From assembly GCA_019648995.1 (NCBI GenBank), contig BLXT01002363.1:1343180-1377352 (forward strand): DNA of 34,173 nt, in the 5' to 3' direction. The position numbers and the translations under genes were made by a program. The stretch is from Plakobranchus ocellatus. Its lineage: Eukaryota; Mollusca; Gastropoda; Plakobranchidae. Shown piece by piece: positions 1-12,000 of the stretch. Each line of letters starts with the position of its first letter. The first letter of the stretch is position 1. A model generated the notes under the pieces. The model was not told the origin of the DNA and ran no database searches. It was given only the letters and a program-made list of their open reading frames with translations.

Positions 1-1030
1 TCTCTCTCTTTCTCTTTCTCTTTCATTCTTTCGAGCCATGGCGTTGCTGTTCCACTTACCCGTTCTAGTGATAATAATAATGATAACAATAACAAAAATA
101 ATAATATTATATAACATTATCATAGTGAAAATCATTTTGAAGATTATAATGTCCAGTTGACACGAGGTTTTAGGAAGAAAAAAAATGTTAAATGAAATTT
201 CAAAAGTATAAAGAGAAACGGTATAAAATATTTTGTTCATGGAACTGGTATTTCTATTACAATTCCAGCTAAAAAATGCTTTTATTTTCAATTTTTAAAA
301 AAAAAAGCTCTTTAAACAATTCACACCACATGCATGTTTGAGTCTAATAAAGAGATGAAAAGAAGAAACGAAACTCCTTAAAACAACTAAAAGTAGCAAA
401 TGAAAAAAAAAGACCAGTGGAACCCCCCCCCCCCAAAAAAAAAGGAAAGGGACAATTTATATATTGATTGAGAACTCTTGTTCCACACCGTTTTGGCTTT
501 GTGTTTACTTAAGGCGAGTTTTGGTAGTTCGATCGACGATCAAAGTACACGACCTAAATAAGTCCATTTCCCTTATCTTAGTCCTGATTAGTTACTTAGT
601 TAAAAAAAAAACAAAAACAAAAAACACACACACACACAGAAAATGTTCTGTATTCATTGCTCTCAACTAGCGGTGTCAGAACGTATCTCTCAGGCAAGTT
701 ACTGTCACCATGATCGTTTCACAGTAATTGGTGGCACAGGGACAGGCAGCTGCTTTTGAAATTCGAACGCCCGGGTTTGAACCCATCTCTCGACATCATT
801 TCAAGAGTGTAGTTAGTAGTATCACCGAACTCTCTATTCTTCGGTCTGGCGGCGAAATAGATATTGATTGAGAGAACATGGGAGCCAAACACCTTCGATT
901 CACACGCTCCAGGTGTGTTTTTGCTGACCTTGCCTCTTAGTAAAGACTCAAAACAGCGTCATCATTCTCTTTTCTTCAAAGAGAATACAGCTCTTCTAGC
1001 TCGCAGTCGGCTCTATGTTCTTTAATCTCG

Positions 1031-1050
1031 ATGGATCATCGGAGAGCTTG
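1031..1050 (+). other. Possible alternative 5' exon end with strong donor
   Basis: ATG GAT CAT CGG AGA GCT TG is followed by the consensus donor gtaaga at 1051. The two-base overhang has the phase needed by ACC exon 2. It could be an alternative first coding exon, a non-coding 5' exon spliced to exon 1, or chance. The frame is open back to TAA 941. Confidence 0.2.
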
Positions 1051-2103
1051 GTAAGAGATGCGATAGTCATCATATTATAATTTTATGCACATCAGTGAAT
1101 TTCCCTTTTATTGGAGCGCCAAACGAATCGAAAAGCAATCCGTAAAGAATAACATTAACAGTACTGTTGTTCGCTGTTGTTGTCACGGAGTCGATCATTG
1201 TCTCCAATGATTTTCATGTACTTTCTTGATTATTTTATGATTGTTGAACTGAATTAAATCCATCTTTTGGTGACGACGGTAGCATTGAAATATCATCTCC
1301 ACTCTTATTTATTTTGTAGCCTCGCAGACCAATGGGCCACTGCAAAATTTGAAACCACTTGACTCCACTTTTCGCGCTTCAGTTTTCAACAATTTAATGG
1401 TACTCACGTTTAAGCCCGTGAAAGCCTGTCCACATTCTTATGTTGTCTTCGTATTGTTTTTTCTTCTAGTTTTCACTGCCTTAGTGATAACATGGCTTTA
1501 TAGGCCTATTAAATGCTGATAAATTTCCCAAAGTGTCTGTAACCTTTTTTAAATGGCTGCTGTGTAAAAGCATAATTGTAAACAGCTGCCATTTGAATAG
1601 AAGAAGGAATGCACCGTTTTGGCTTCAAAGGCACACATCTTTTCATCTGCTTGTCTATGCCTTTTTTTCTGTCTTTCTAACACTCCTTTTTCCTCCCCCC
1701 TCCTCTCGCTTTCTTTTTTTCCCTCTCTGCTTGTAGCTCCTTTACATTTCCCTATTTATTTTCCTATCAACCGATCGATTTATCCAGCCAACTGCCTTTT
1801 CTCTCCTCTGAATTTCTGCCCATTGCATATTTATTGAGGCCCCTAATTATAGGCCTACTACCTGGGATATAATTATTAGTGATGTCGAATACGTGAATAA
1901 TTCAATGAATCTAATCATTTTGGGCATATTTTAATAGTGCGCTAAATTTTGAAACTTTTACGCTAAATGAATCGACGCTGCATTCAGTTTACTTGATTAT
2001 TGCACACTTTACAGGATTATTTTTTTTTAGTCACCAATAACAAAATAATGATGAACTTGAGCATTAAACTGATAAACCTCGAACTTGATTTAAGTGAAAT
2101 TTA

Positions 2104-2373
2104 TAAAACCATATGAAGACTCCAATTAAAAAACCAGATAAGTCACAAAAATGAGAAATGGAGAAATCAAGCATTCAGGGTTTGCAAGTTTTATTTCTTT
2201 CTTTTTATAGCGATTATAAAAGAGTTTATTGTGGTGGACTTAACTGTTTTATCCATATGATTGATGCTAGAAACATAACTACTATGTACAAAGAATGTGA
2301 CTAAGGAGATAACATGATTTTTGCAAAAATGTGACTTATCTTGTTTTTCCACTGGAGTCTTCATATGTTTTTA
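2104..2373. mobile_element. MITE-like element with 43-bp terminal inverted repeats
   Basis: The arm 2104-2146 and the reverse complement of 2331-2373 match at about 38 of 43 positions, sharing CATATGAAGACTCCA and AGATAAGTCAC. The 184-bp interior has no ORF. Size and structure suit a non-autonomous DNA transposon. No clear target-site duplication is visible. It lies about 630 bp upstream of the ACC start codon. Confidence 0.7.
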
Positions 2374-2689
2374 AAGAAAAATTGGCGAAGAAAATGCGAG
2401 AACTTTTTTTCTTTTAATTTTATCATTGAAAACTAATAGAATTATTTTTCAGTCTTAAAACAATGCCCGCATTTTATTAAATAATATCAAAGGCAGAATA
2501 GCAAAGCCGAAAGATCTTTTTTTTCCTCAATGAAGGTGGGAAACCAAAGAAATGCAGATATGAACGGCAGTATCCTTTGAAATGCGACCGTCTTTTTATA
2601 AATCTACATTCAAGGCGATTGAAAACGGCTTTTTATTGCCCCCAAATTTTTTTTCTGGGCCGAAAGGTCAGAATATTGTTTACAATTTG

Positions 2690-2830
2690 TGTCTCGTCAG
2701 GTCATGCTGAGGACTTGTTTGGGGTCACGCTGTTTGCGGCTGCTTTGGTTGGCCAATGCGCTCAGCCTACAACCCCCTTAGTTTCGTTTGAACTTCAGAG
2801 ACGTTGAGTTCTTAATGACTTCCCTCTTGA
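2690..2830 (+). promoter_or_regulatory. ACACA: Candidate ACC promoter with CCAAT box
   Basis: Locally GC-richer than the surroundings and contains TTGGCCAATGCG (2750-2761), an NF-Y/NF-1-like CCAAT motif, about 250 bp before the ATG. No TATA box is evident. This would fit an uninterrupted 5' UTR running into exon 1. Prediction by motif and composition only. Confidence 0.3.
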
Positions 2831-2865
2831 CTACGAGCCGTACAAGGCTTATCGTATGATCCCCG

Positions 2866-2961
2866 ATGAAAAAAATTAGAAAATCCAGAATTGTCTTGAC
2901 GCTCCATTTAGATTTCATCATCATGATAAGCATTCTTCTTATAGAGGGATTAGTCTTTTAG
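2866..2961 (+). other. Possible 31-codon upstream ORF in the 5' leader
   Basis: ATG at 2866 opens a frame closing at TAG 2959-2961, 44 bases before the ACC ATG. It would matter only if transcription starts upstream of 2866. The peptide has no recognised similarity. Confidence 0.25.
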
Positions 2962-3005
2962 AGTGAATAGATTAGGTTTTAATCCACATAACTCTTTCAA
3001 GTAAA

Positions 3006-3070
3006 ATGAGTAAAGAACATTGTGATTCGGACAAAAATGACACGCCCAGTCAAACAAGCATTGGTCACCG
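3006..3070 (+). CDS. ACACA: ACC exon 1: start codon and short N-terminal tail (residues 1-22)
   Basis: Encodes [21 protein letters not shown] and the first two bases (CG) of Arg22, then a consensus donor gtaaga. The two-base overhang fits exon 2 exactly and rebuilds a basic residue just before the AMPK-type site, as in other animals. The tail is hydrophilic and Ser/Thr/Asp-rich, and about 50 residues shorter than the vertebrate one. Assignment rests on phase, donor, Kozak-like context and motif logic, not on homology of the tail itself. Confidence 0.75.
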
Positions 3071-6000
3071 GTAAGATAGATCTAGATTAGATCTAGATAT
3101 CTAGATCTTTAAAGATCAAGATTTAATCTGGTAGCCAAAATCTCACTCTACAGTCGGAATCGGCATGTCCTTAAAATCTAAGTCTACAGATCTAGAGTCG
3201 AGATAGACCTAGAATCTAGATCTATATCTCGATTCTAGACCTAGAATCTAGGGGCCTAACCTCTAGATCTAGGTATCTAAATCAAGATCAAGATTAGATT
3301 AGATACTCTTTGTAGGTCGGAATTCTAATTAATATGGAGTCTAAGAAGTTAACATCAACATAGGTGTAAGCAATACAGTTTTATCACTGCAATTCTGCAA
3401 TGCTTTCTGGACCCAAGAAGGCCAAAGTGGATCTAAATTTAGATCTAGATCTATGTCCATCTGTTAAAGATACCTTATAAAATACGCTGTAAATCCAGGA
3501 ATGATAATTTAGATTAGGATTGGATCTAGACCTAGGTCTTATACAATAAAGACCAAGATTCTAGATTAAGCATCTTTTATAATACTTTGATGGCCCATAT
3601 CTACAGTGCCTCAAACTCCATTGCTGAGTATTTGCATTGATCCCATTTATAATAACTATTAATAGTCTCTGCTCCCTCAGCTCCAATAAGTTGCAAGGAA
3701 GGCTCATCCTCCAAGCCCATTTTTCATATTTCATACTCTCTAAAAACAGTCAAGGAAAAGAGTGAAATTAATAGATTTTACGCACAAAGCATACAGGGTA
3801 AAATTGGAACGGACAAAAAAAAAAGTAATCTGATATTTATCAGTCTTTAAAATTGTAAACAGAAAAAAATCCTCAAAGCTTTCTAGACGAGTTTTCCTGA
3901 AAAAAAAAAAAAATAGAGAGAGTGAGCGAAGAAAAGAGTGAAATTAATAGATTTTATGCACAAAGCATACAGGCTAAAATTGGAATGGACAAAAAAAAAA
4001 GTAATCTAATATTTAAGACTATTAAATATTAGATTACTTTTTCTTAAAAAAGAAAATAGAGAGTGAGCGAGAGAAGAGATGGCTTGAATGGAAAGTGCTG
4101 AAAAACCTGGCACATCGCCTTCCCAATCAGAGAGCACTTCCGCGTTGTGTGATGTAAACAAACCTCGGGACATCACTCGTTCAGGAGTGCCATCCCACAG
4201 GGTACTAAGCATGGTCACATTCTTTCCAAAACCATGAAATTTTATTGTGCTGACCAAGATATGTTGACTACGCTAGCACTAGCAGCCCTATAGATTTTAT
4301 TCTGATTCTTAATCTTACAAAATCCATCCATTTCTTTTTGTAAAAGAATTGTAGCTTTGCATATTTACTCACAATCCGTTTTTTTTTTCTTTTTTTTTTA
4401 TTACACTATTTGATAGATCAGCAAATCTCTCTNNCCCCCCCCCCCGCTCTCTCTCTCTTTCTCTCTCTGAATTGAGTTAGTTTTGGTAAAGTTGTCAGCA
4501 TACTGGACCTGAATGGACATAGAGCTTGCCAGTGATACCAATTCCAGTGTAGCCTGAAAAGCCTGAGACCTCCTAATACAGATTGAGCTTAATGGAAAAT
4601 CAATCTCTCTCTCTCATACTCTCTCACTCTCTCTCTCTCTTGTTAGAGTTATACACATTCTAAGAATAGTTTGCTCCGTTTTTCTTCTATCTTCTTCTTG
4701 CACCTGTACGTAATTACTAATGATATTGTGCATCAAACACCCCTGTTGTTTTCTGTACTGATTCAAGTTTGAATTTTCAAACCCTCTTATGCTTTGCTCA
4801 GCATTAAGTCTGATTTGTATTCCTCCTCCATTCTCCCAGCATATACAATTATTGCTTTTTCTTTGAAATTTTATATTAGATATGCATAAAGCAAAGCAAA
4901 GCAAAGCAACCCAAAAATTTTGCATAAAATAATGTGCAATGCAAAGGGGCTCATCTTTCACATGATGATCCAATTACCTTTAGGAAATACAATATATATG
5001 GCAATATTTATTATCAATAAAATTGACATCTAAGCAAAAAGAATAACAAACTCCCACTAATGTAATATATTTTATTTTATGGCAATGTATTTACATCTTT
5101 CAAGAATATATATACACCAGGGGAAAGAGAAGTTCAACTTTTATTTATTATGACCATCTCATCTCATCAAAATATAGATACAAGATTAATGAGGTCTAAC
5201 CACAGTTGCATAATTCATTTCTGATTTGGATGAAATCAGGTCGAAACTGATGAATCTGGTTCATCTCTCAGCTCTGCTGGGTCAACTGTTTATGAAACTA
5301 AAATTTTTCATTTCAAAACTACAAATTGCCTTGATCGTTAAAGCTTTCATTTCATGCGCAACTTTTTTTTTTCATGACAGGCATACGATGTCAGGGATAT
5401 CCCTAGATACGGTAACAAAACGGAAATCCTCTTATGTTAAAGATTTTTGTGTAGCAACACCTGAAGAATTTGTCAAAAGATTTGGAGGGAATGTTGTGAT
5501 AAATAAGGTAAGATGGTGCACATTATATATTTATATGATTAAAGTATATACATTTATTATATTTTTTTTTTTCCTTTCAATAAATTGGTCGTGAATTTAA
5601 AAAATCATTTGTTTCTTAAATATCTTGTCTTACTTGTGCTGTGAATCTTAACTTTTGTATTTGGCTCCAAAAGAAATAAAGGTCTATTAAAAATCATGAA
5701 TTAAGTTTTTTTAATTTTTGCACCATTAGACTCTACAACTGAAGGTTTATGTATTTATGAATCTTTTCAAATATGTTTAGTAGAAAATCTTTTAAAATAA
5801 CAATTATGACAACTCATGTTTTGGAAAATCCTTGTCTGTTTTTCCTTATAAATGCTTTCTCTTCTGTCACATAACTATCCAGTATTGATACTTGCTTTGT
5901 GTATGTGTCAGTGCAAGTAAGTGCATATATGGTCTTTAAATGTTTAATGTCTGCTGCCTTTTTCAAATTTTGACTTTTCACAGCTATACTTTGATTTTAA

Positions 6001-9000
6001 CAGAGCAATAAGATTTATAATTCTTGTCATGGTACTAGGTTCTTATTGCCAATAATGGGATTGCCGCTGTCAAATGCATGCGCTCTGTGCGCAGGTGGGC
6101 ATATGAGGTATTCCGCAATGAAAGAGCTATCAAGTTTGTTGTTATGGTCACTCCAGAGGACCTCAAAGCCAATGCAGGTAAAAAAAAAATGTTAATTGAT
6201 AAAAAAACTCTCCTATACATTTCAAATATACAATGTTATTTTGCTTTAAGTTATTTGGATTTTCAAAGAGTGTAAAATTCACAGGAATGCTAATCAATCA
6301 CTAATAATATATTTCTTTGAATTGTTCAATTGTAAAAGAAAGTAAACTGGGTTCCATGCTTGATCCAAGCATTGAGGAACTAGGAGTAGGGTCCTGATTG
6401 TTCCTGGCATACGGCATTCTGAGGTAGCCATTGCTTTCCTTGCTGCCTTTAGTTTTGCAGTCTTAAGAGACCTAGCCACCCATTTAGTGCTGGGTGGACA
6501 CACAGGAGCAATGAAAAATTTTCTTGGCCCAGACTGGCTGGCAACAGAGGCTCAGATAAAATGCATTGGGATCATTAACTCCAAAAAAATATAAACCAAC
6601 CCTTCTGGTCTTTCATTCAGATACATTGATAAATTATTAGAGTGAGGAAATGGATCCAGGCCCATCAAAGCACAAGTTTTTTTAATGTCATTTACTAGTT
6701 TAGCCCTGCTATTATTTTCCTCAATTTTTATTGCACGCCAGGTTTTGTTAAAATGATTTGCTCATTTCTCATTTTCCCTCCTTTGTTTAATTTTGCTAAT
6801 GCAAACATTTTATTTTGGCCTAGGAGTAGTGAAAGAAATGTAGACTATACATCTATATTGGCTTGTGCAAATCATTTTCCTCAGAATATATCCGGATGGC
6901 AGATCACTATGTTCCTGTCCCAGGCGGAACAAATAACAACAACTATGCCAATGTGGAGCTGATTCTAGACATAGCAAAAAGGATCCCAGTCCAAGCAGTA
7001 TGGGCAGGGTGGGGCCATGCCTCAGAAAATCCAAAACTGCCAGAATTGCTGCATAAGAATGGCATTGAGTTCATCGGTAAGAAACGGGAGGGGCTTTAAT
7101 GAGTGTGTGATGCCATATGTTAAACAGATATTGTGTTGATATTGGAATACTTGTAGAAGGAGATTTTAAAAACTTATTTCTTAACAGCAACAGAAAAATG
7201 GTAACTGCTTTGGCTAACCCCCCCCCCCTTTTTTTTTCCTTTTTTCTTTTAAACAGTGAACATAGGATGATAAATAGAGTTTATTGATATTAATTTACTT
7301 TTTTCTAGGCCCACCGGAAAATGCCATGTGGTCCCTAGGTGACAAAATTGCTTCCTCTATTGTTGCTCAGACAGCAGGTGTTCCTACACTTCCTTGGAGT
7401 GGCTCAGGTAAGAAGGGAATACATGTGTTGAGCTTGTCTTGGTACTTCTCTCTACGAGAATGCTTTTTTAATCCATCAGTCTTTGAAAAAGTTTTTCATG
7501 CGATAAAATATCTTTACATTTACAATTCAGCTTATGCTGTTTCACTTATTTAAGGTACAAGAATTTATCTTGATATCTCTCTAAATAAGTTGCAAGTATG
7601 CTTTCTAATGGGTGAAAATGGTACCTATTGAGTTGATACCAATCCTTATGGATCAGATGTCACATAGTATAACACTTATGAAAAGAACACTTTGTGCTCC
7701 CTTTCTCTTTTTTTTTTTTTTTTTTTTTTCAATCCAGATTAGCTAGGTAGACAATTTCAATGTCTATCCAGTTTTCATCATTTCAAAGTTTATTAAATGC
7801 AGTTTCTGTCTTTGTCAGTGATTTAAAATGTTCAAAATGCAGATTTCTGACACATTTGTAATGGTCTAATAATGTTAATTAGTTACAAATGTGCCATGAT
7901 GAAAACATTTAAAGAAAAGAAAAAGGTATTATTTTTACGGAAAATGCATGATGTAATATTGGCTCTGTAAGACTTGTTCCTTAAAACAAGTTTTTCCCTT
8001 GAACAGTTCAAGCTCATCCAACCCATGCTCTCTGTTAATAATGACTGCTAGCTGACAGCCTCTATTCAATTCAGATGTACTATGAAAAGAGCTTACATAG
8101 TTCATGACAACTATATTTATAGTTTACGGGTTTTTTTGCTGTAAAGGGGGGAAAGGGATCTATGAAAAGGATTTAGTAAACATATAACATTTCATTACAA
8201 ATTAAAAATAAGAGATCCTGTTGTTCACACTAACTTAGGTTGTTATTTCGATTATGTGTTTATCATCAGGATTAACACTCAGTGCTGCAGACACAGGAGG
8301 AAAGTGTTTGACTGTACCATCAGACTTATACCGCAAAGGTTGTACATCAACTGCAGATGAAGGTCTAGACGCTGCCAACAAAATTGGCTTCCCAGTTATG
8401 ATCAAAGCATCTGAGGGTGGTGGGGGCAAAGGAATCAGAAAAGCAGAGAATGCAGAAGAATTCCCAAATCTTTTTAGACAGGTCAGGAAGGCCATTCATA
8501 TGGAAGGAATATTTTCATAAGTGGATTAAAAAAAAAAAAAAAAAATTATCATTGATGATGCATGCAGTCTTCTTTTCAGATGTGGAAGTAAAGAAAAGAT
8601 TTCAAATTTGAGGATTCAATTAGATCTAATTTGATTTTAATCTTTTCATAAATTTTAGAGAAGAAGCTTAAAGTTTGAGCATTTTTTAAATTTCATCATA
8701 TGATATCCAATAATTTTGTTTGACTAAATTTCATTTCTAGCATAGCAGGAAACAAGTCAGAGCTCTCACAAAAACAAAATGATGCAAGTTTCTTTTAACA
8801 GTATTGACCTTAAATTGATTGTTGATCTATTGTTAATTTTTTAACTGAAAATTCCAGGACATATATAGAAATCTTAAACCTCAGCTTATGATGAAAATAT
8901 CGAAGTACTTTTCTGTGAATATGCTTTATCCAGGTCATGTAGTTTACTTCACATTAAATCATAAACTATGCAATTTGATTTCACATCAGGTCCAACAAGA

Positions 9001-12000
9001 AGTGCCAGGTTCGCCCATCTTTATCATGAAACTGGCCTCAGCAGCTCGCCACCTGGAGGTTCAGATTCTGGCAGACAAATATGGAAATGCTATCTCTCTA
9101 TTTGGCCGTGATTGTTCTATACAAAGAAGGCATCAAAAAATCATTGAAGAGGCTCCAGCTGTGATAGCAAAGCCAGATGTATTTGAAAGAATGGAAAAGG
9201 TAATTTAAAATGACATTAATCTTTTTGAACAAAGTTTTCAACTCATATACAACACATTGCTTTTAAATTTGCATCCTAGATCTTTGAGGTATAGGTGTGA
9301 CAAGCACTAGTGTCTGGAAATGATGATTGGGTGCCAACAGTTTTTTGTCAGATGTGGAAACAACTGAATTTCTTGTTTCCTCTATTTTGTTTCATGTTGC
9401 CCTGAATACTCTATAAATGAGATTTCAACTATATTTTTATTGTTTCATGTACATTTTTTTTTATCAATTAATACTAAGAATTGTTTGCAACGCAATGATT
9501 AGCAAATCCGTGCCCAAATGTTCAGGAGCTTTTTTGTTGCGGTTCAAGATTGAGTCTATTATTGGCACTGGTCTGATGAGAGTCAAGGAGCCTGAGGTCA
9601 CAACTCATGGAGAGTGTAGTATACAACATGTGAATATATCTTTTTTCAAAATTTTGCAGGCTGCTGTGACTTTGGCCAAAATGGTGGGTTATGTTAGTGC
9701 CGGCACAGTGGAATATTTATACAGTGCAGAAGAAGACAGCTTCCACTTTTTAGAGCTTAACCCTCGCCTGCAAGTTGAACACCCATGCACTGAAATGGTT
9801 GCAGATGTCATTCTTCCTGCTGCACAGTTACAGGTGATACTATTAGTCTATGAGATATTGCATGAATATTTCTTTTAGATTTTGGAAGACACATCTTCGT
9901 TTCAGTGGATTTAACAACTTTTATTTTTAAAAAATGCATTACTACAAATCGCATAAAAATGTTGATACTTTATGGGAACAAAAATAAATTGGTTTTCTTT
10001 CAAATAATTTTTAAAACCCTGAAGAAGCATCTAAAATAATCCTAAATATCAGTTTATTAGGAATCTAATTTGGCAGATCAATGTGGCATCTTTACCACAA
10101 TGCAGAATAGTCATGGTCTGAATGAACCTTTTTCTATGAGATTTTGTCATATGTTGGAGATTCTTGTTTTAATCTATACCCTCTCAATGAGCAGGGAGAC
10201 GATGTAATAAAGTCTTTTTAGACATGATGATAATATCACGGGTGTAGAGGCATATTGTTGTAACTGCATAATTAAATTGCTGCGGTTACAATAATTTGCC
10301 TCTAGGCTCATGATATGGGGAAACTAAATGCTTGCTGCATGAACACAAGTGAATAATCCCTCACCCCAAAAAACTTCTCTCAGCCGTAAAGCTAAAACAC
10401 TACGTTAAAGAGTAATTACACATATGGGGGGTACCTGGAAAGTTAAAAGACTTGTGTTGCAAGAAAAGGATCATATGTCCACAATCAATTTGTAACATTT
10501 CTAAAGGTGTATTTGCTTGATATCCTTGTGCTCTATTCAAAAGAAGAGATAGTGTCTACTTTTGGGTTTGTTATTCTTGGCCATTCATTCAAGAAAACTA
10601 AATCCAGGATATTTTTACATTTGCATTTTGTTAGGTTGCCATGGGCTTGCCATTGTATAGAATCAAAGATATCCGTATGCTATACGGTGAGGACCCATGG
10701 GGAAGCACAACAATTGACTTTGAGAATCCTGATATAAAGCCCAGTCCCAAAGGCCATGTCATAGCTGCAAGAATCACCAGTGAAAACCCTGATGAGGTAA
10801 GTAATCGTAAAGAAGGAATTTATCCCAGTTTAATAATGGAATGCAAACTTAATATAATAAATGTATCTGAAAATGATTGTTTTTAAACTTTTTTACCATT
10901 TTATTTTGTAAATGATTTTGTAATTGTTTTCCACATCCAAACCTTTATAGGCATCTCTCAGTAGTACTAAGAATGCATGGAATTCCTAAAACAAAGTGAA
11001 GTGCAAAGGAAAGTGAACCCTATATTCGGAATGAGCGAAGGAGAACTCGGAATAAGGACCTGATATTTTTCTTGGCATATGGTATTGTGAACTGCTTTTG
11101 CAGAGTTTACTTTCCTTAACTTTTAAGAGGTTTAGCTTCCCAGCTGGTGTTAGGATCTGAAAAAAATTTGTTGGCCAGGGCTGTAAGAAACATTAAATAC
11201 AAAAGAAAAAAAAAAATCAAAGACAAAAAAAAATGGGCATCAATCTTGCACATCAACATTTAAATTCTCTCACCATATTAATGTTTTTAGGGCAGTTGTA
11301 AGTGAAAAAAGGCTTTAATGATAAATCCAATGCCATAATTATTATTTAATTTTAAAGTAGGACGGTAAATTAAGTCCTTATAGTCAGTGTTTCTCAAAAA
11401 AGGTTGAGGAAGGAAATTTGTCATCACAAAATTTGATGTTTTGCAATGAAAGTAGTCATGGATACTATGGAAAACATGATACAGTCATCAACATTATGAA
11501 GAGCTGCAAGCATCTGTCACATGTTGAGAGGTATATGTGATACGTAACATCAAAGGTTATCAAGGTTTAAACACAGTCCAATAGTTTCCTTTGTTGCAAA
11601 TGTCTTATTTTGTGGAAGCGCTGCTTGTTATGTTGTGGCTTTTTATTTTTGTTGTGTGACTTTCTTTGTTCTTTTGGTGTGCATTTCTTACAGGGTTTCA
11701 AACCCAGCTCTGGAACTGTGCAAGAGTTAAACTTTCGAAGCAGCAAAAATGTGTGGGGTTATTTCAGTGTGATTGCTTCTGGGGGTCTTCATGAGTTTGC
11801 AGATTCTCAATTTGGACATTGTTTCTCATGGGGAGAAGACAGAGAAGATGCAAGAGAGTAAGATTGCATTTTCTATCACTATTTATCTCACTACTATCTG
11901 TAAACTAAATTTAATTTTGTTAAAGTGCGCCTTATGAATTGTTCTTACTTTCCTGTACTTTTTACCAAACACATTTTCCTAATTATTTTGAATTTAAGTC

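Larger units (their letters stand above)
1..3005. other. Upstream / 5' flanking region of ACC
   Basis: AT-rich, without a convincing protein-coding exon. Holds pyrimidine and TAA-type simple repeats (1-120), a 12-base C run (423-434), a tRNA-like B-box relic near 770, a possible 5' exon donor at 1050/1051, a T/C-rich stretch (about 1655-1810), the inverted-repeat element at 2104-2373, and a candidate promoter (2690-2830). Short ORFs here have no recognisable domains. Confidence 0.7.
3071..5380 (+). other. Intron 1 of ACC (2.3 kb), repeat-rich
   Basis: Contains dense degenerate AGATCTAG repeats (about 3077-3560), an 84-bp duplicated segment, a perfect hairpin (3996-4042), a 2-base N gap (4433-4434), C and TC runs, a SINE fragment (about 4494-4592) and a short CAAAG repeat (about 4890-4908). 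No convincing internal gene seen. Confidence 0.85.

Noticed and set aside
720..800. tRNA gene or third SINE family near the GGGTTTGAACCC motif
   Set aside because: The B-box-like motif is palindromic and no matching acceptor stem or second copy is visible; at most a relic.
4614..4973. 119-codon ORF on the minus strand
   Set aside because: Starts in ordinary AT-rich intron sequence and ends in the (TC)n repeat (Arg/Glu repeats). No domain recognised; lies inside ACC intron 1.
5226..5380. Coding extension upstream of exon 2 in the same open frame
   Set aside because: Composition is intronic, with a T-rich tract and acceptor catgacag just before 5381; only sequence after it aligns with ACC.
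9417..9659. Open frame running into exon 8 from upstream
   Set aside because: Exon 7 ends in phase 0 at 9199 and exon 8 aligns immediately after the acceptor at 9659; the upstream part has no ACC similarity.
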